DNA of 64,000 nucleotides from Streptomyces sp. NBC_00247 (GTDB lineage Bacteria; Actinomycetota; Actinomycetes; Streptomycetales; Streptomycetaceae), in assembly GCF_036188265.1 (NCBI RefSeq), contig NZ_CP108093.1, forward strand, positions 1,488,001-1,552,000, written 5' to 3'. Both the position numbers and the translations under genes were made by a program. Below are positions 12,801 through 20,121 of the stretch, in pieces. Under the pieces are notes generated by a model that was given only the letters and a program-made list of their open reading frames with translations, ran no database searches and was not told the DNA's origin. Each line of letters opens with the position of its first letter. Position 1 is the first letter of the stretch.

Positions 12801-13846
12801 TCGTCACCGCCTCGCGGTCCATGGAGGTGCGCGCCAACCTCAAGGACCACCTGATGAACCGGCTGGAGCTGCGGCTCGGTGACGTCATGGACTCCGAGCT
12901 GGACCGCAAGTCGGCCGTCAACGTGCCCGCCGGGGTGCCGGGCCGGGGTCTGACACCGGAGAAGCTGCACTTCATGGCGGCAGTGCCGCGCATCGACAGC
13001 ATCAACTCCGACAGCGACCTCTCCGAGGCGACCGCCGCGATGAACCAGGAGGTCGCCCGCCACTGGACGGCGTCCCCGGCGCCGGCCGTACGTCTCCTGC
13101 CGCGCGAGCTGCCCGCTTCGGCACTGCCGCCGGGTGACGCGCACCCGGAGCGCGGCATCGCGTTCGGCATCGACGAGAACAACCTGGAACCGGTCTTCCT
13201 CGACTTCGAGCACGACCCGTTCCTGATGGTGTTCGGGGAGAGCGAGTCCGGCAAGTCCAACCTGCTGCGCCTGCTCATCAAGCAGCTGACGGAGCGCTAC
13301 GACGGCAACGCCTGCAAGCTCTTCGTCATCGACAACCGGCGCTCCCTGCTGGACGTCACCCCTCCGTCCCACCTGGCGGAGTACGTGCCCATGTCCAACA
13401 ACATGGAGCACCACATGGAGGCGCTGTACGACCTCATGCAGCGGCGCACCCCGTCGGCGACGGTCACCGCGCAGGAGTTGCGGGACCGCAGCTGGTGGCG
13501 GGGCCCGACGGTGTACGTGGTCGTCGACGACTACGACCTGGTCTCCACGTCGAGCGGCAACCCGCTGGGCAGGCTGACCGAACTGCTGCCGTTCGCACGG
13601 GACGTGGGCGTGCGCTTCGTCATCGCCCGTAACTCCGCGGGCGCGGGACGGGCCGCGTACGAGCCGTTCATCCAGCGGATGACCGAGCTGGGCGCCCAGG
13701 GGCTGCTGCTGTCCGGCGACCCGAACGAGGGCGACATCATGGGCAACGTCCGCCCGCGTCCGATGCCCGCGGGCCGGGGCGTGTTCGTCTCCCGCCGCCG
13801 GGGCAACCCGCTGGTGCAGACGGGGCTGGTGGAGGGGGAGCGGTAG
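9875..13846 (+). CDS. eccC: Type VII secretion ATPase EccC (EccCa-EccCb fusion)
   Basis: The motor ATPase of the Esx machine, which binds substrate C-terminal signals at the inner membrane. The 1323-residue protein has two N-terminal helices (about residues 36-80) and then three FtsK/SpoIIIE domains. Walker A motifs are GATGSGKS (473-480), GGPQSGKS (833-840) and GESESGKS (1121-1128). Only the first domain has an acidic pair typical of catalysis (VIDEFSELL, Asp586-Glu587). The second reads IIDGW and the third VVVDDYD, fitting the family rule that domain 1 does most hydrolysis while the others bind signals. The single-chain form is the firmicute/actinomycete type rather than the split mycobacterial ESX-1 form. 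The GTG start at 9875 has a weak upstream site. A hairpin follows at 13870. Confidence 0.96.
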   Translation: MSHIVVKRPPRALPSEVPDAEVQLQSPPELPRGQQEGAMMQLLPMLGMGGSVVFFFMTPNPIMRIMGMVMIASTVAMAISMLVRHRRGTQGQLADMRRDYLKYLTQTRREVLRTARLQRDAQFYLHPSPEQLWALVAEGSRVWERRVADVDFGQVRIGLGIQELATPLVPPQTAPVDELEPLTAGAMQQFLHTHSSLDGLPMAVSLRAFYHVTVSGDADSVRSSARALIGSLASLHSPEDLVVAIAADRQSSPHWEWAKWLPHVQLPGSTDGAGSRRLISTSCSELEELLGSRLGGRPRFQAGGQPLMDQPHIVVVLDGESVPPMSVLASPEGVQGVTVIEVVPGEVTGARGGLSVVVHPQTLQLESGHGLVYEGLPDLLSYEAAEALARQLAPLNVAAGGDDDEPLLANLEFTDLLNLGDASSVDVSRTWRPRSQAERLRVPIGVGEDGTPVMLDLKEAAQEGMGPHGLCVGATGSGKSELLRTLVLGLAVTHSSETLNFVLADFKGGATFAGMAQMPHVAAVITNLADDLTLVDRMGDSIRGELNRRQEMLRDAGNYANIHDYEKARAAGAPLLPIPSLVLVIDEFSELLTAKPDFIEMFVQIGRIGRSLGVHLLLASQRLEEGRLRGLETYLSYRIGLRTFSAGESRAALGVPDAYHLPNVPGSGYLKYGTDEMVRFKAAYVSGVYRTGAERASMPGGPLPVDRRPVAFTAAPVPVRYVEPAQRLDVPEARKSEDDALADTVLDVIVRRLEGRGASAHQVWLPPLDNPPSLDELLPGLAPVQGRGLTQPGFEGAGRLVVPLGVVDKPFEQRRDTLYRDFSGAAGHMQITGGPQSGKSTLLRTLVAGFALTHTPHEVQFYGLDFGGGGLASVSGLPHVGGVASRLDPERVRRTVSEVYGILTRREEYFRSAGIDSIATFRRMRERGQVSVEDQPWGDVFLIIDGWGNFRTDYEGLEPAVLDIAGRGLGYGIHLVVTASRSMEVRANLKDHLMNRLELRLGDVMDSELDRKSAVNVPAGVPGRGLTPEKLHFMAAVPRIDSINSDSDLSEATAAMNQEVARHWTASPAPAVRLLPRELPASALPPGDAHPERGIAFGIDENNLEPVFLDFEHDPFLMVFGESESGKSNLLRLLIKQLTERYDGNACKLFVIDNRRSLLDVTPPSHLAEYVPMSNNMEHHMEALYDLMQRRTPSATVTAQELRDRSWWRGPTVYVVVDDYDLVSTSSGNPLGRLTELLPFARDVGVRFVIARNSAGAGRAAYEPFIQRMTELGAQGLLLSGDPNEGDIMGNVRPRPMPAGRGVFVSRRRGNPLVQTGLVEGER

Positions 13847-13869
13847 GCCCCGAGCAGTACCGCGTGGTG

Positions 13870-13904
13870 CCGGGCCGGGTCCCCTTTCGGGGCGCCCGGC
13901 CCGG
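13870..13904 (+). terminator. Terminator after eccC
   Basis: A GC-rich stem (CCGGGCCGGG at 13870-13879 with 13895-13904, plus CCCC/GGGG near the TTTC loop) is interrupted by a 1-by-2 internal loop. It begins 24 bases past the eccC stop and should isolate the downstream substrate module. Confidence 0.8.
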
Positions 13905-14669
13905 TCCCGCTCTACGAGGACGTCCTTTTCCCGAACGCGTGATTCCGGTCGTCCACAATTCCCGGGAACAGACCGGACCCCCTGTCGGCGATTTCCGCCA
14001 TTCCTCCGCGGCGTGGCGCATTACCACCCACGAATTCACTCCGCCGCCGTACGCTCGGGATTCGTACGACCGAACACATCTGTACGCGCGAACATTCGCC
14101 CCTCCGCTCCCCGGGCGGACGGGCGGCGGCCGTCCTGCGGAGTGCCACGGACCGGGGACGCGCGGGACGATGTGCCGGGCACGCGGTCCGCACGCCGTCG
14201 TGCACGGCGTTCCCGCGGCGCCATCATGCGCGACAGGTCCGGACGATGTTCACCAGGGTCTCCCGCGCCCCCCTGCGCGCGGAGAGCGACGGGAAGGTAC
14301 CCGGCGAGAAATGGCGTGGCACGAGTGGGAACCATGGAATTCGGGTGTGGCCGACCGGCGTTTTTCGGACGCGCGAAGGAAACACCCGACACGGGAGCGC
14401 GGAAACCGCGGAGAAGACCCGCGAGGTGATCTCCGGGTTGGTCGGGACGGTCGGCCGGCCAGGGGGAATTCGGCGTTCCGGAGGTGTGAGGGACCGTGGC
14501 GCCCAGAAGACGTCCACGCCCGAATGCCGGACCTCCTCGCCCGTAACAGGGCCTCGTACGCCGGGAGCTCGTATGCCGGGTGTGCGCCCGCCAGGTGCGA
14601 GATCCGCGTCCGCGCGGCCGGCCCGGTCTCCCGGCCCGACGTGATATCCGGCCGACGGGTGGAGCGCTG
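13905..14669. other. 765-base gene-poor spacer before the 14670 module
   Basis: No convincing gene is seen on either strand. Open frames on both strands have poor codon use and no recognisable motifs. The sequence is less G-rich than its neighbours, with EcoRI-like GAATTC steps near 14034, 14338 and 14466. It presumably holds the promoter of the 14670-17771 operon, but I found no clear -35/-10 pair. It may also contain the decayed remains of a former gene. Confidence 0.4.
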
Positions 14670-15032
14670 ATGGATCTCGACGCACTGCGTTTCGGCAACT
14701 TCTCCGCGCTCGACTCGGCCGTCTCGGACTGGGAACGGCAGGTCAAGAACCTGAAGGCACTCCAGGACGAGGCCCAAGACGGTCTGAAGGCAACGGCGGT
14801 GAAGGCCGACTGGGCCGGCCTCAACGCCAACGTCACCCGGGACTTCGTCACGAAGACCGCCGCGGAGTTCACCGACGCGCACACCCAGGCGAGCAGCATC
14901 GCCGCCATCCTCGGTGACACCCGCGATGAGCTCGTCTCCTACCGGGGACAGCTCGTCGCCGCGATCGAGCGCGGGGTGGCGAAGAACCTCACGGTCAGGG
15001 ACACCGGAAAAGGCACGTTCCCGTCGACATGA
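14670..15032 (+). CDS. WXG100-like protein, candidate type VII substrate partner
   Basis: A 120-residue, almost wholly helical protein. A W-A-G at residues 48-50 lies mid-chain between two predicted helices, the layout of WXG100/Esx proteins. There is no signal peptide. The ATG at 14670 follows GGAG at a proper distance. Its stop overlaps the next start (ATGA at 15029-15032), so it should be made in step with the 663-residue protein. By analogy with other type VII effectors it could be that protein's secretion partner. No C-terminal YxxxD/E signal was seen. The family is inferred from layout; sequence similarity to EsxA/EsxB is weak. Confidence 0.7.
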   Translation: MDLDALRFGNFSALDSAVSDWERQVKNLKALQDEAQDGLKATAVKADWAGLNANVTRDFVTKTAAEFTDAHTQASSIAAILGDTRDELVSYRGQLVAAIERGVAKNLTVRDTGKGTFPST

Positions 15033-17020
15033 ACATCCACCCGGACCGCGCCGCCGCCGGGACCAAGGTGCCCGAGCACAGCCGGCAGGACGTGGATCTG
15101 CTGCGCGACGAGGTCCAGTCCATCCTGACGAAGGCCACCCAGAGCGACGCCACCGCCGACGAGACGCTTCGACTCCTCGTGGACCAGGCGAAGTACGGCT
15201 TCTCCGACGCCGGTTACCAGGACCGTGACTCCGCCGCCAACGCCCTCAAGGACGCCAAGGAGGCTGCCGCGCTCTACTCCAAGGGCTCCGGCATGTCGAA
15301 CACGGAACTCACGCGGCTCATCGCGCTGATGAAGGAGAACAAGGACGATCCGCTGTTCGCCGAGCGCTTCGCGACCGACCTCGGACCTGAGAAGACTCTC
15401 TCGCTCTACGCCGGTCTCGCCGACGACCAGCAGTTCTACGTGCACCCCCGCTCCGGGAGCGGCCTCTCGGAGGAGATGCGGACCCGGATGAGACTGCTCG
15501 GCGGGCTGGAGTCGAGCCTCGGCACCACCCTGGCGACGGCCACGCACTCGGGCAGCGACGACATGGCGCAGTGGCAGAGGGATCTCCTGGTGGCGGGCGG
15601 AAAGGATGTCGGCACCCCCGGGCAGGACCGCGTCTACGGGTACCAGGTGATGAGCAACCTGATGCGGAACGGCGCGTACGAGGACAACTTCCTGAAGAGC
15701 TACGGGGACAGCCTGATCGCGTTCGAGAGGGAGAACACCTCCGACGAGGTCGGCGGCCTCCAGAGGCGGACCACGCGCGAGAACGTCCTCCCGTGGAACC
15801 ACTCCGGCGCCTTCGAGCGGCTTCACTACGGGGCGGGGAACGACGCCGGTTCCGACCCGATGACCGGCTTCATGGAAGCCCTGGGGCACAACGCCGAGGC
15901 CTCCACGGACTTCTTCAACGAGGGAACCCACTTCGACTACCTCACCGAGGACCGTGAGTGGTTCGAGGATCACGCGAAGACCGACGCCAAGACCATCGCT
16001 GGATACGACTCGCTGGGACACGCCCTGGAGTCGGCGACCAAGGGCGCCCCCTACGACGCCGACCCGCCGCAGCTGCACCGCGACAGCGAGACCGCCGCCG
16101 TCGCGCAGCGGGTCGTGGAGCGCTACGGGCAGGACGCCGAGTACAAGGGCGACAAGCAGACCGGCCTCAGCGGTGCGCAGCTCCTGGCCGAGCAGGAGGG
16201 GATCGGCGACAGTCTGGGCAGTATCGGCGCCGCCTACATCGACGACATCAACTGGGCCATGGACGGAAACGCCGAGAAGTCGGTGTACGCGTTGGATGAC
16301 GGCGGGCGCACCTCGTCGGCCGAGCGGGCCCACTTCGACAACAGCGAGCTCGGCCTCACCAAGTTCATCAGCACCCTCGGCCAGGATCCCGACGCCTACG
16401 CGTCGTTGGGTACCGCCCAGCAGGTGTACACCACGTCGCTGCTCCACGAGCACCCGCCCACGATCGAGGCGGACGGCGACGTCTCGTCCAGCGAGGCCGA
16501 GACGGTCCTGCGCAACGGCGCCGAGGTCCAGGGCGTTCTGGACCGGTCGCGGGCGGAGGAGATCAAGGCCGGCGGAGTGGAGGCGGACAAGAAGTACAAC
16601 GACGCGGTCGACGCCCGTATCGAGCGGGACAAGATGATCGCGGGCGCGGTCACGGGCGGCCTCTTCTCGCTCACCCCCGAAGCGACGACCGGGATGGCCG
16701 CGACCGTGGTCCCGATCGTGGGGGACCAGACCGAGGGAGTCGTGGGCGGCCTCATCGAGAAGAACCTCGACGAGTACGCGGAGGCGCACCATCGGGACAA
16801 CTCGGAGAAGTACCACGCGGAGGGGAACGAGGTGTACGCGAGCGGCTTCGCAGCCTCCTGGAGGCCCGGGCACGCAGTCCTGCAGGAGGCCGACGCGTCG
16901 AGCGCCTGGGACGGCGAAAACTACCGGAAACTGAGCGACGCCCTCACACGGGCCCAGCAACTCGGCTACAACAGCGGCAGTCAGCAACAGGAAAATGTCG
17001 GTCAGCTCCCCACCACGTGA
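15029..17020 (+). CDS. Large candidate type VII effector (DUF6571-like)
   Basis: A 663-residue protein with no signal peptide. It is largely helical and rich in Asp, Glu, Ala and Gly. A Gly/Ala/Val-rich, weakly hydrophobic stretch (about residues 535-580, MIAGAVTGG to VVGGLIEK) could insert into membranes; the rest is hydrophilic. From memory it resembles the Streptomyces DUF6571 family, which often sits near WXG-type genes; I could not verify this. No toxin, nuclease or peptidase motif is recognisable. Start overlap with the WXG gene and a lipoprotein gene 11 bases downstream suggest a three-gene unit. Lying inside the Esx locus and without a Sec signal, it is a reasonable type VII substrate candidate, but this is inference. 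Confidence 0.65.
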   Translation: MNIHPDRAAAGTKVPEHSRQDVDLLRDEVQSILTKATQSDATADETLRLLVDQAKYGFSDAGYQDRDSAANALKDAKEAAALYSKGSGMSNTELTRLIALMKENKDDPLFAERFATDLGPEKTLSLYAGLADDQQFYVHPRSGSGLSEEMRTRMRLLGGLESSLGTTLATATHSGSDDMAQWQRDLLVAGGKDVGTPGQDRVYGYQVMSNLMRNGAYEDNFLKSYGDSLIAFERENTSDEVGGLQRRTTRENVLPWNHSGAFERLHYGAGNDAGSDPMTGFMEALGHNAEASTDFFNEGTHFDYLTEDREWFEDHAKTDAKTIAGYDSLGHALESATKGAPYDADPPQLHRDSETAAVAQRVVERYGQDAEYKGDKQTGLSGAQLLAEQEGIGDSLGSIGAAYIDDINWAMDGNAEKSVYALDDGGRTSSAERAHFDNSELGLTKFISTLGQDPDAYASLGTAQQVYTTSLLHEHPPTIEADGDVSSSEAETVLRNGAEVQGVLDRSRAEEIKAGGVEADKKYNDAVDARIERDKMIAGAVTGGLFSLTPEATTGMAATVVPIVGDQTEGVVGGLIEKNLDEYAEAHHRDNSEKYHAEGNEVYASGFAASWRPGHAVLQEADASSAWDGENYRKLSDALTRAQQLGYNSGSQQQENVGQLPTT

Positions 17021-17030
17021 GGTCGGGCAC

Positions 17031-17771
17031 ATGAAATCCATCCTGAGGAAAGCGGCCCCGCCTCTCGCCGTGGTGATGTCGGCGGCGGTACTCGGCGGCT
17101 GCTCGGGTTCGTCGGACGGTCCCGGCACACCCTCGGCCTCACGGCCGGTGGCTCCCGGAGAGACCGGCCGGCAGGTCTGCTCAGGTCTCCTCAGAGCGGA
17201 CGGAGGGGCCGCGCTGGAACAGCTGACCAAGTCCGCGCGCTTCACCGAGTCACCCGGATCCGGTCCGACAGAGGTCCGGTCGGTCGCCGACGCGGCCCAG
17301 AAGCTGCGGAATTCGGGGCTGCCGGCGACCGGCAGCGGCGAACGGCTCTACCTGTGTCTGGCGGAACCCGGCAACCCGGGTGGCCGAGGCGATTTCCAGG
17401 TGTCCACCCGCTGGACGCGGATCAAGGCGGGCGACCGTACCTGGCACAGCACCGCGATCAGTTCCGTGTACGACCTCACGGCCCACGGAGTGCACAGCAG
17501 CACCGCGCCCTACGCGACCGCGTCGCAGACCTGGGGTGCGGTGTCCCTCCATTGCCCCGTCGGCGGCGGCGCCGCACCGGGCGTCGCACTCGACGTGGAG
17601 TTGCGCACTTCGCACGGATCGGTCACACCCGACGAAGAGCCGGTGAGGCCCGGGCTGCTGCTCAAGGCCGCCCACGGTGCGGCGCTCGCGGTGGCGCGGG
17701 AGGTGGGCTGTCTCGCGGAGAGTTCCCTGCCGGAGACTCTGGACGCTCCGACTCCCCTGCCGAAGGGCTGA
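17031..17771 (+). CDS. Lipoprotein paired with the candidate effector
   Basis: A 246-residue protein with a lipoprotein signal: positive residues, a hydrophobic stretch (about 9-24) and lipobox LGGC, with the modified Cys at about residue 25. The mature part has four further Cys (in QVCSG, LYLCL, LHCPV and EVGCL) that could form two disulfides outside the membrane. I chose the ATG at 17031 because it directly precedes the signal; an upstream in-frame start would overlap the previous gene. It is the last gene of the module and ends at the perfect terminator at 17780. It could be an immunity or receptor partner of the 663-residue protein, but no function is demonstrable. Confidence 0.75.
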   Translation: MKSILRKAAPPLAVVMSAAVLGGCSGSSDGPGTPSASRPVAPGETGRQVCSGLLRADGGAALEQLTKSARFTESPGSGPTEVRSVADAAQKLRNSGLPATGSGERLYLCLAEPGNPGGRGDFQVSTRWTRIKAGDRTWHSTAISSVYDLTAHGVHSSTAPYATASQTWGAVSLHCPVGGGAAPGVALDVELRTSHGSVTPDEEPVRPGLLLKAAHGAALAVAREVGCLAESSLPETLDAPTPLPKG

Positions 17772-17779
17772 AGCACACC

Positions 17780-17833
17780 GGGAACGAATGATGGCGCCCC
17801 CTCCGGTCGGAGGGGGCGCCATCATTCGTTCCC
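17780..17833. terminator. Very strong bidirectional terminator, 25-bp perfect stem
   Basis: Perfectly complementary arms at 17780-17804 and 17809-17833 with the 4-base loop GGTC. It lies between the convergent lipoprotein gene and esxB, 8 bases past the lipoprotein stop and 118 bases past the esxB stop. It should block read-through from both halves of the Esx locus. Confidence 0.9.
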
Positions 17834-17950
17834 GGACGCCGTCCCGGTATGTACGGCCGGGGCGGGCTGAGCGGTCGCGTGTGGGCACCTCCCGCGCGTG
17901 CCCACACCTGTCTTGCGTAGCCGCCGCTGTCATACCCAGGGCAGAAAAAG

Positions 17951-18247
17951 CTAGAAGTTCTGCGCGGCCTTCTTGTCGCCCGCCTGGTACGCGGACGCGG
18001 CCTCGCGCACGGCGCGGGTGATCTGCAGCAGGGAGTCGTGGACCGACCGGGCGTCCTTGTCCCACCCGGCCTGGGCGGTGTCGTACGCGCCCTTGGCCTC
18101 GCCCTGCCACAGCTCGGCGACGGAGGCGACACGGCGCTTGATCGCGGCGAGGTCCTCGTCGAGCTGCTTGCCCTGCCGCTCGATGGAAGCAGCGGCACCT
18201 TCCAGGCTGGAATATGTGACAACGGTCGTACCGTCGTTGGTCGTCAT
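17951..18247 (-). CDS. esxB: WXG100 protein EsxB-like
   Basis: A 98-residue helical-hairpin protein exported by the type VII system as a dimer with its EsxA partner. The turn motif W-Q-G is at residues 47-49 and the C-terminal export signal YQAGD fits YxxxD at residues 87-91, which EccC should bind. This signal places it as the EsxB (CFP-10) side of the pair. It is 62 bases downstream of esxA on the same strand. In S. coelicolor the orthologous pair is known to affect development; that is family knowledge. The tail KKAAQNF is short. Confidence 0.92.
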   Translation of the reverse strand: MTTNDGTTVVTYSSLEGAAASIERQGKQLDEDLAAIKRRVASVAELWQGEAKGAYDTAQAGWDKDARSVHDSLLQITRAVREAASAYQAGDKKAAQNF

Positions 18248-18309
18248 GTGGTCCTCCGATTCGGGGTGGTTGCGAGACGACTGCCGCGAAGCGCGGGCAG
18301 CCGCGTGGG

Positions 18310-18669
18310 TCAGAAGCTGTTGAGGCTCGACGTGGGCGCGGAAGCGCCCGAGTCGCCCGTGTAACCCGGCACCACGTCGATACCCCGGAGGGCGGCGCCG
18401 ACCTCGTCCTCGGTGTTGCCGGAGATGGTGCGGGCGGCCTTGATGGCCTCCTGGAAGTTCTGCAGCCGGATGCCGATCGACACCATGCTGTCGTTGATCT
18501 GGCGCTGCTTGTCGTTGAAGGCGTTGGCGCCGATGCCCTTCCAGGCGCCTTCCAGGCTGTCGATCGTCGCCTGGAGCGTCTTCAGCTGCCCCTTGACGGA
18601 GTCGAACCGCGTCGAGAGTTCGTTCTCCAGCTGAAGGAGACTGTGTTCTGTGACCTTCTGATCTGCCAT
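18310..18669 (-). CDS. esxA: WXG100 protein EsxA-like
   Basis: A 119-residue WXG100 protein with W-K-G at residues 43-45 between two long helices. A Gly/Ser-rich tail follows the second helix. Unlike esxB it has no YxxxD/E at its end, so it probably leaves the cell with EsxB. The ATG at 18669 follows GAAAGGAAA; a longer upstream frame is not supported by the family. It is first in a two-gene unit with esxB. The spacer of about 130 bases to the mycosin gene upstream probably carries its own promoter, but I could not pinpoint it. Confidence 0.92.
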   Translation of the reverse strand: MADQKVTEHSLLQLENELSTRFDSVKGQLKTLQATIDSLEGAWKGIGANAFNDKQRQINDSMVSIGIRLQNFQEAIKAARTISGNTEDEVGAALRGIDVVPGYTGDSGASAPTSSLNSF

Positions 18670-18800
18670 GGACCTGGTTTCCTTTCGGGTTCTCTCTACG
18701 GACCGGCAGGTTCTCGCCGGAAGTTCATGGGTGAACCGGCCGCGCGCACCGCCGTCGGCCGTGGCCGTCGCCGGTCGGGCCGCTCCGGCCGGTCGCACGG

Positions 18801-20096
18801 TCAGACGGTGCTGCGGCGCCTGCGGAGGTAGTAGAGGGCGCCCCCGCCGAGAACGACCACGACCACCACTCCGCAGGCGATCAGGCCGAGGTTGTTGCCG
18901 CTGTCCTCGGACTCGCTGGAGCCTGCCACAACCGTGGCGTCGCCGGATTTCCCCTGCGAAGGCTGTGACGAAGCTGAAGCAGAGGCGGACGGGGAGGCCG
19001 AGCCCGAGGGGGCAGCCGAGGCGGTGGAGCCGGAGCCCGACGCGCTCGTGCTCTTCCCGGTGAGCGGGCTGACGTCCGGATCGCCGGGGTCGCCCTTGTG
19101 CTTGAGGAGGTTCATCGACGGGCGGATCAGACCGTGCCCGAGGTAGGCGCTGGTCTCGTCGTCGGGCCAGTCCCTGGCGGCCGTGTCGAAGAGGACCCGG
19201 AGGACCTGGCTCGCCGTCCAGTCGGGGTGGGCGGACCAGACGAGGGCGGCGGAGGCGGAGGCGATGGCGGTGGCCGCGCTGGTTCCGTTACCGTCGCAGT
19301 ACGACTGGAACGTGTTGTCGCACCAGACGGGAACGTCGGCTCCCGGCGAGGCGACGTCCACGAAACCACCGTGCTGGGACGTCTTGGCCACCGTCCCCTT
19401 GCTGTCCGCCGAGGAGACTGCGACGACTTCCTCGTACGCCGCCGGATACTGCACCGCGTTGGCCCCGTCACCGTCGTTGCCCGCGGCAGCGAAGAACAGC
19501 TTTCCCTTCGACAGCGCGTACTCCGCCGCCTCGCGCTCCGCGTCCATCGAGAAATCGCTGCCGAAGGACATGTTGATGATCCGGGCGTCGCTGTCGGCGG
19601 CAGCCCTGATGGCGTCCGCGCTGTCGCGTGCGTTGACGTGCTTGTTGCTGTGCTGGAAGTCCGTGTTGGCGATGCGGTACGGAATGATCTTCGCGTCCGG
19701 CGCGAGCCCCTTCAGGCCGCCTCCGTTGCCCGTCCCGGCGATGAGCTCGGCCATCGTGGTGCCATGACCCTTGTAGTCGTCGTTCTCGTCGCCGTCCGCC
19801 TCGGTGGCGTCCAGGCCCTTGAGGACCTGACCACTCAGTGACGGTGTGTCCGGATTCACGCCGGTGTCGATGACCGCGACCGTGATGCCCTTGCCCGTGG
19901 AGACCTTCCACATCTCCTCGGCCTGCATGGCGTCGAGGTACCACTGTCTCGCCTGCACGTCCTCGGCCACGGCGGACGGAGCCAGCCCGGCGAAGCAGGC
20001 ACTCCAGGCGGCGGTCGCGGCAAGTGCGCCGATCAGTCGGCGGCTTGCTCCCCGGGATCTGCGGCGCGTCGGGGCATGGCTCATCTCTGCGGTCAT
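18801..20096 (-). CDS. mycP: Mycosin, membrane-anchored subtilisin-like serine protease (copy 1)
   Basis: A type VII secretion-associated S8 protease facing outside the membrane. The 431-residue protein (ATG at 20096, preceded by GGAAG) has a signal peptide to about residue 44. Its triad is Asp77 (AVIDTG), His111 (GHGT) and Ser273 (GTSAA), with oxyanion Asn207. A Ser/Ala/Pro-rich linker and a C-terminal transmembrane helix before RRRRSTV complete the standard layout. An alternative GTG start at 20117 lies only four bases past the upstream stop and would add seven residues. It is probably co-transcribed with the 20122 gene; a second mycosin lies at 22486. Mycosins stabilise the secretion complex and can cut substrates. 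Confidence 0.94.
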   Translation of the reverse strand: MTAEMSHAPTRRRSRGASRRLIGALAATAAWSACFAGLAPSAVAEDVQARQWYLDAMQAEEMWKVSTGKGITVAVIDTGVNPDTPSLSGQVLKGLDATEADGDENDDYKGHGTTMAELIAGTGNGGGLKGLAPDAKIIPYRIANTDFQHSNKHVNARDSADAIRAAADSDARIINMSFGSDFSMDAEREAAEYALSKGKLFFAAAGNDGDGANAVQYPAAYEEVVAVSSADSKGTVAKTSQHGGFVDVASPGADVPVWCDNTFQSYCDGNGTSAATAIASASAALVWSAHPDWTASQVLRVLFDTAARDWPDDETSAYLGHGLIRPSMNLLKHKGDPGDPDVSPLTGKSTSASGSGSTASAAPSGSASPSASASASSQPSQGKSGDATVVAGSSESEDSGNNLGLIACGVVVVVVLGGGALYYLRRRRSTV

Positions 20097-20121
20097 CCTG
20101 ACTTCCGAACCTTCCACGTGC

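Noticed and set aside
13864..14670. Open plus-strand frame of about 268 codons ahead of the WXG gene
   Set aside because: No ribosome site, poor third-position GC and no recognisable domain; it overlaps the eccC terminator.
18310..18669. C-terminal YTGDS of EsxA as a type VII export signal
   Set aside because: It does not fit YxxxD/E, and EsxB already has a matching YQAGD.
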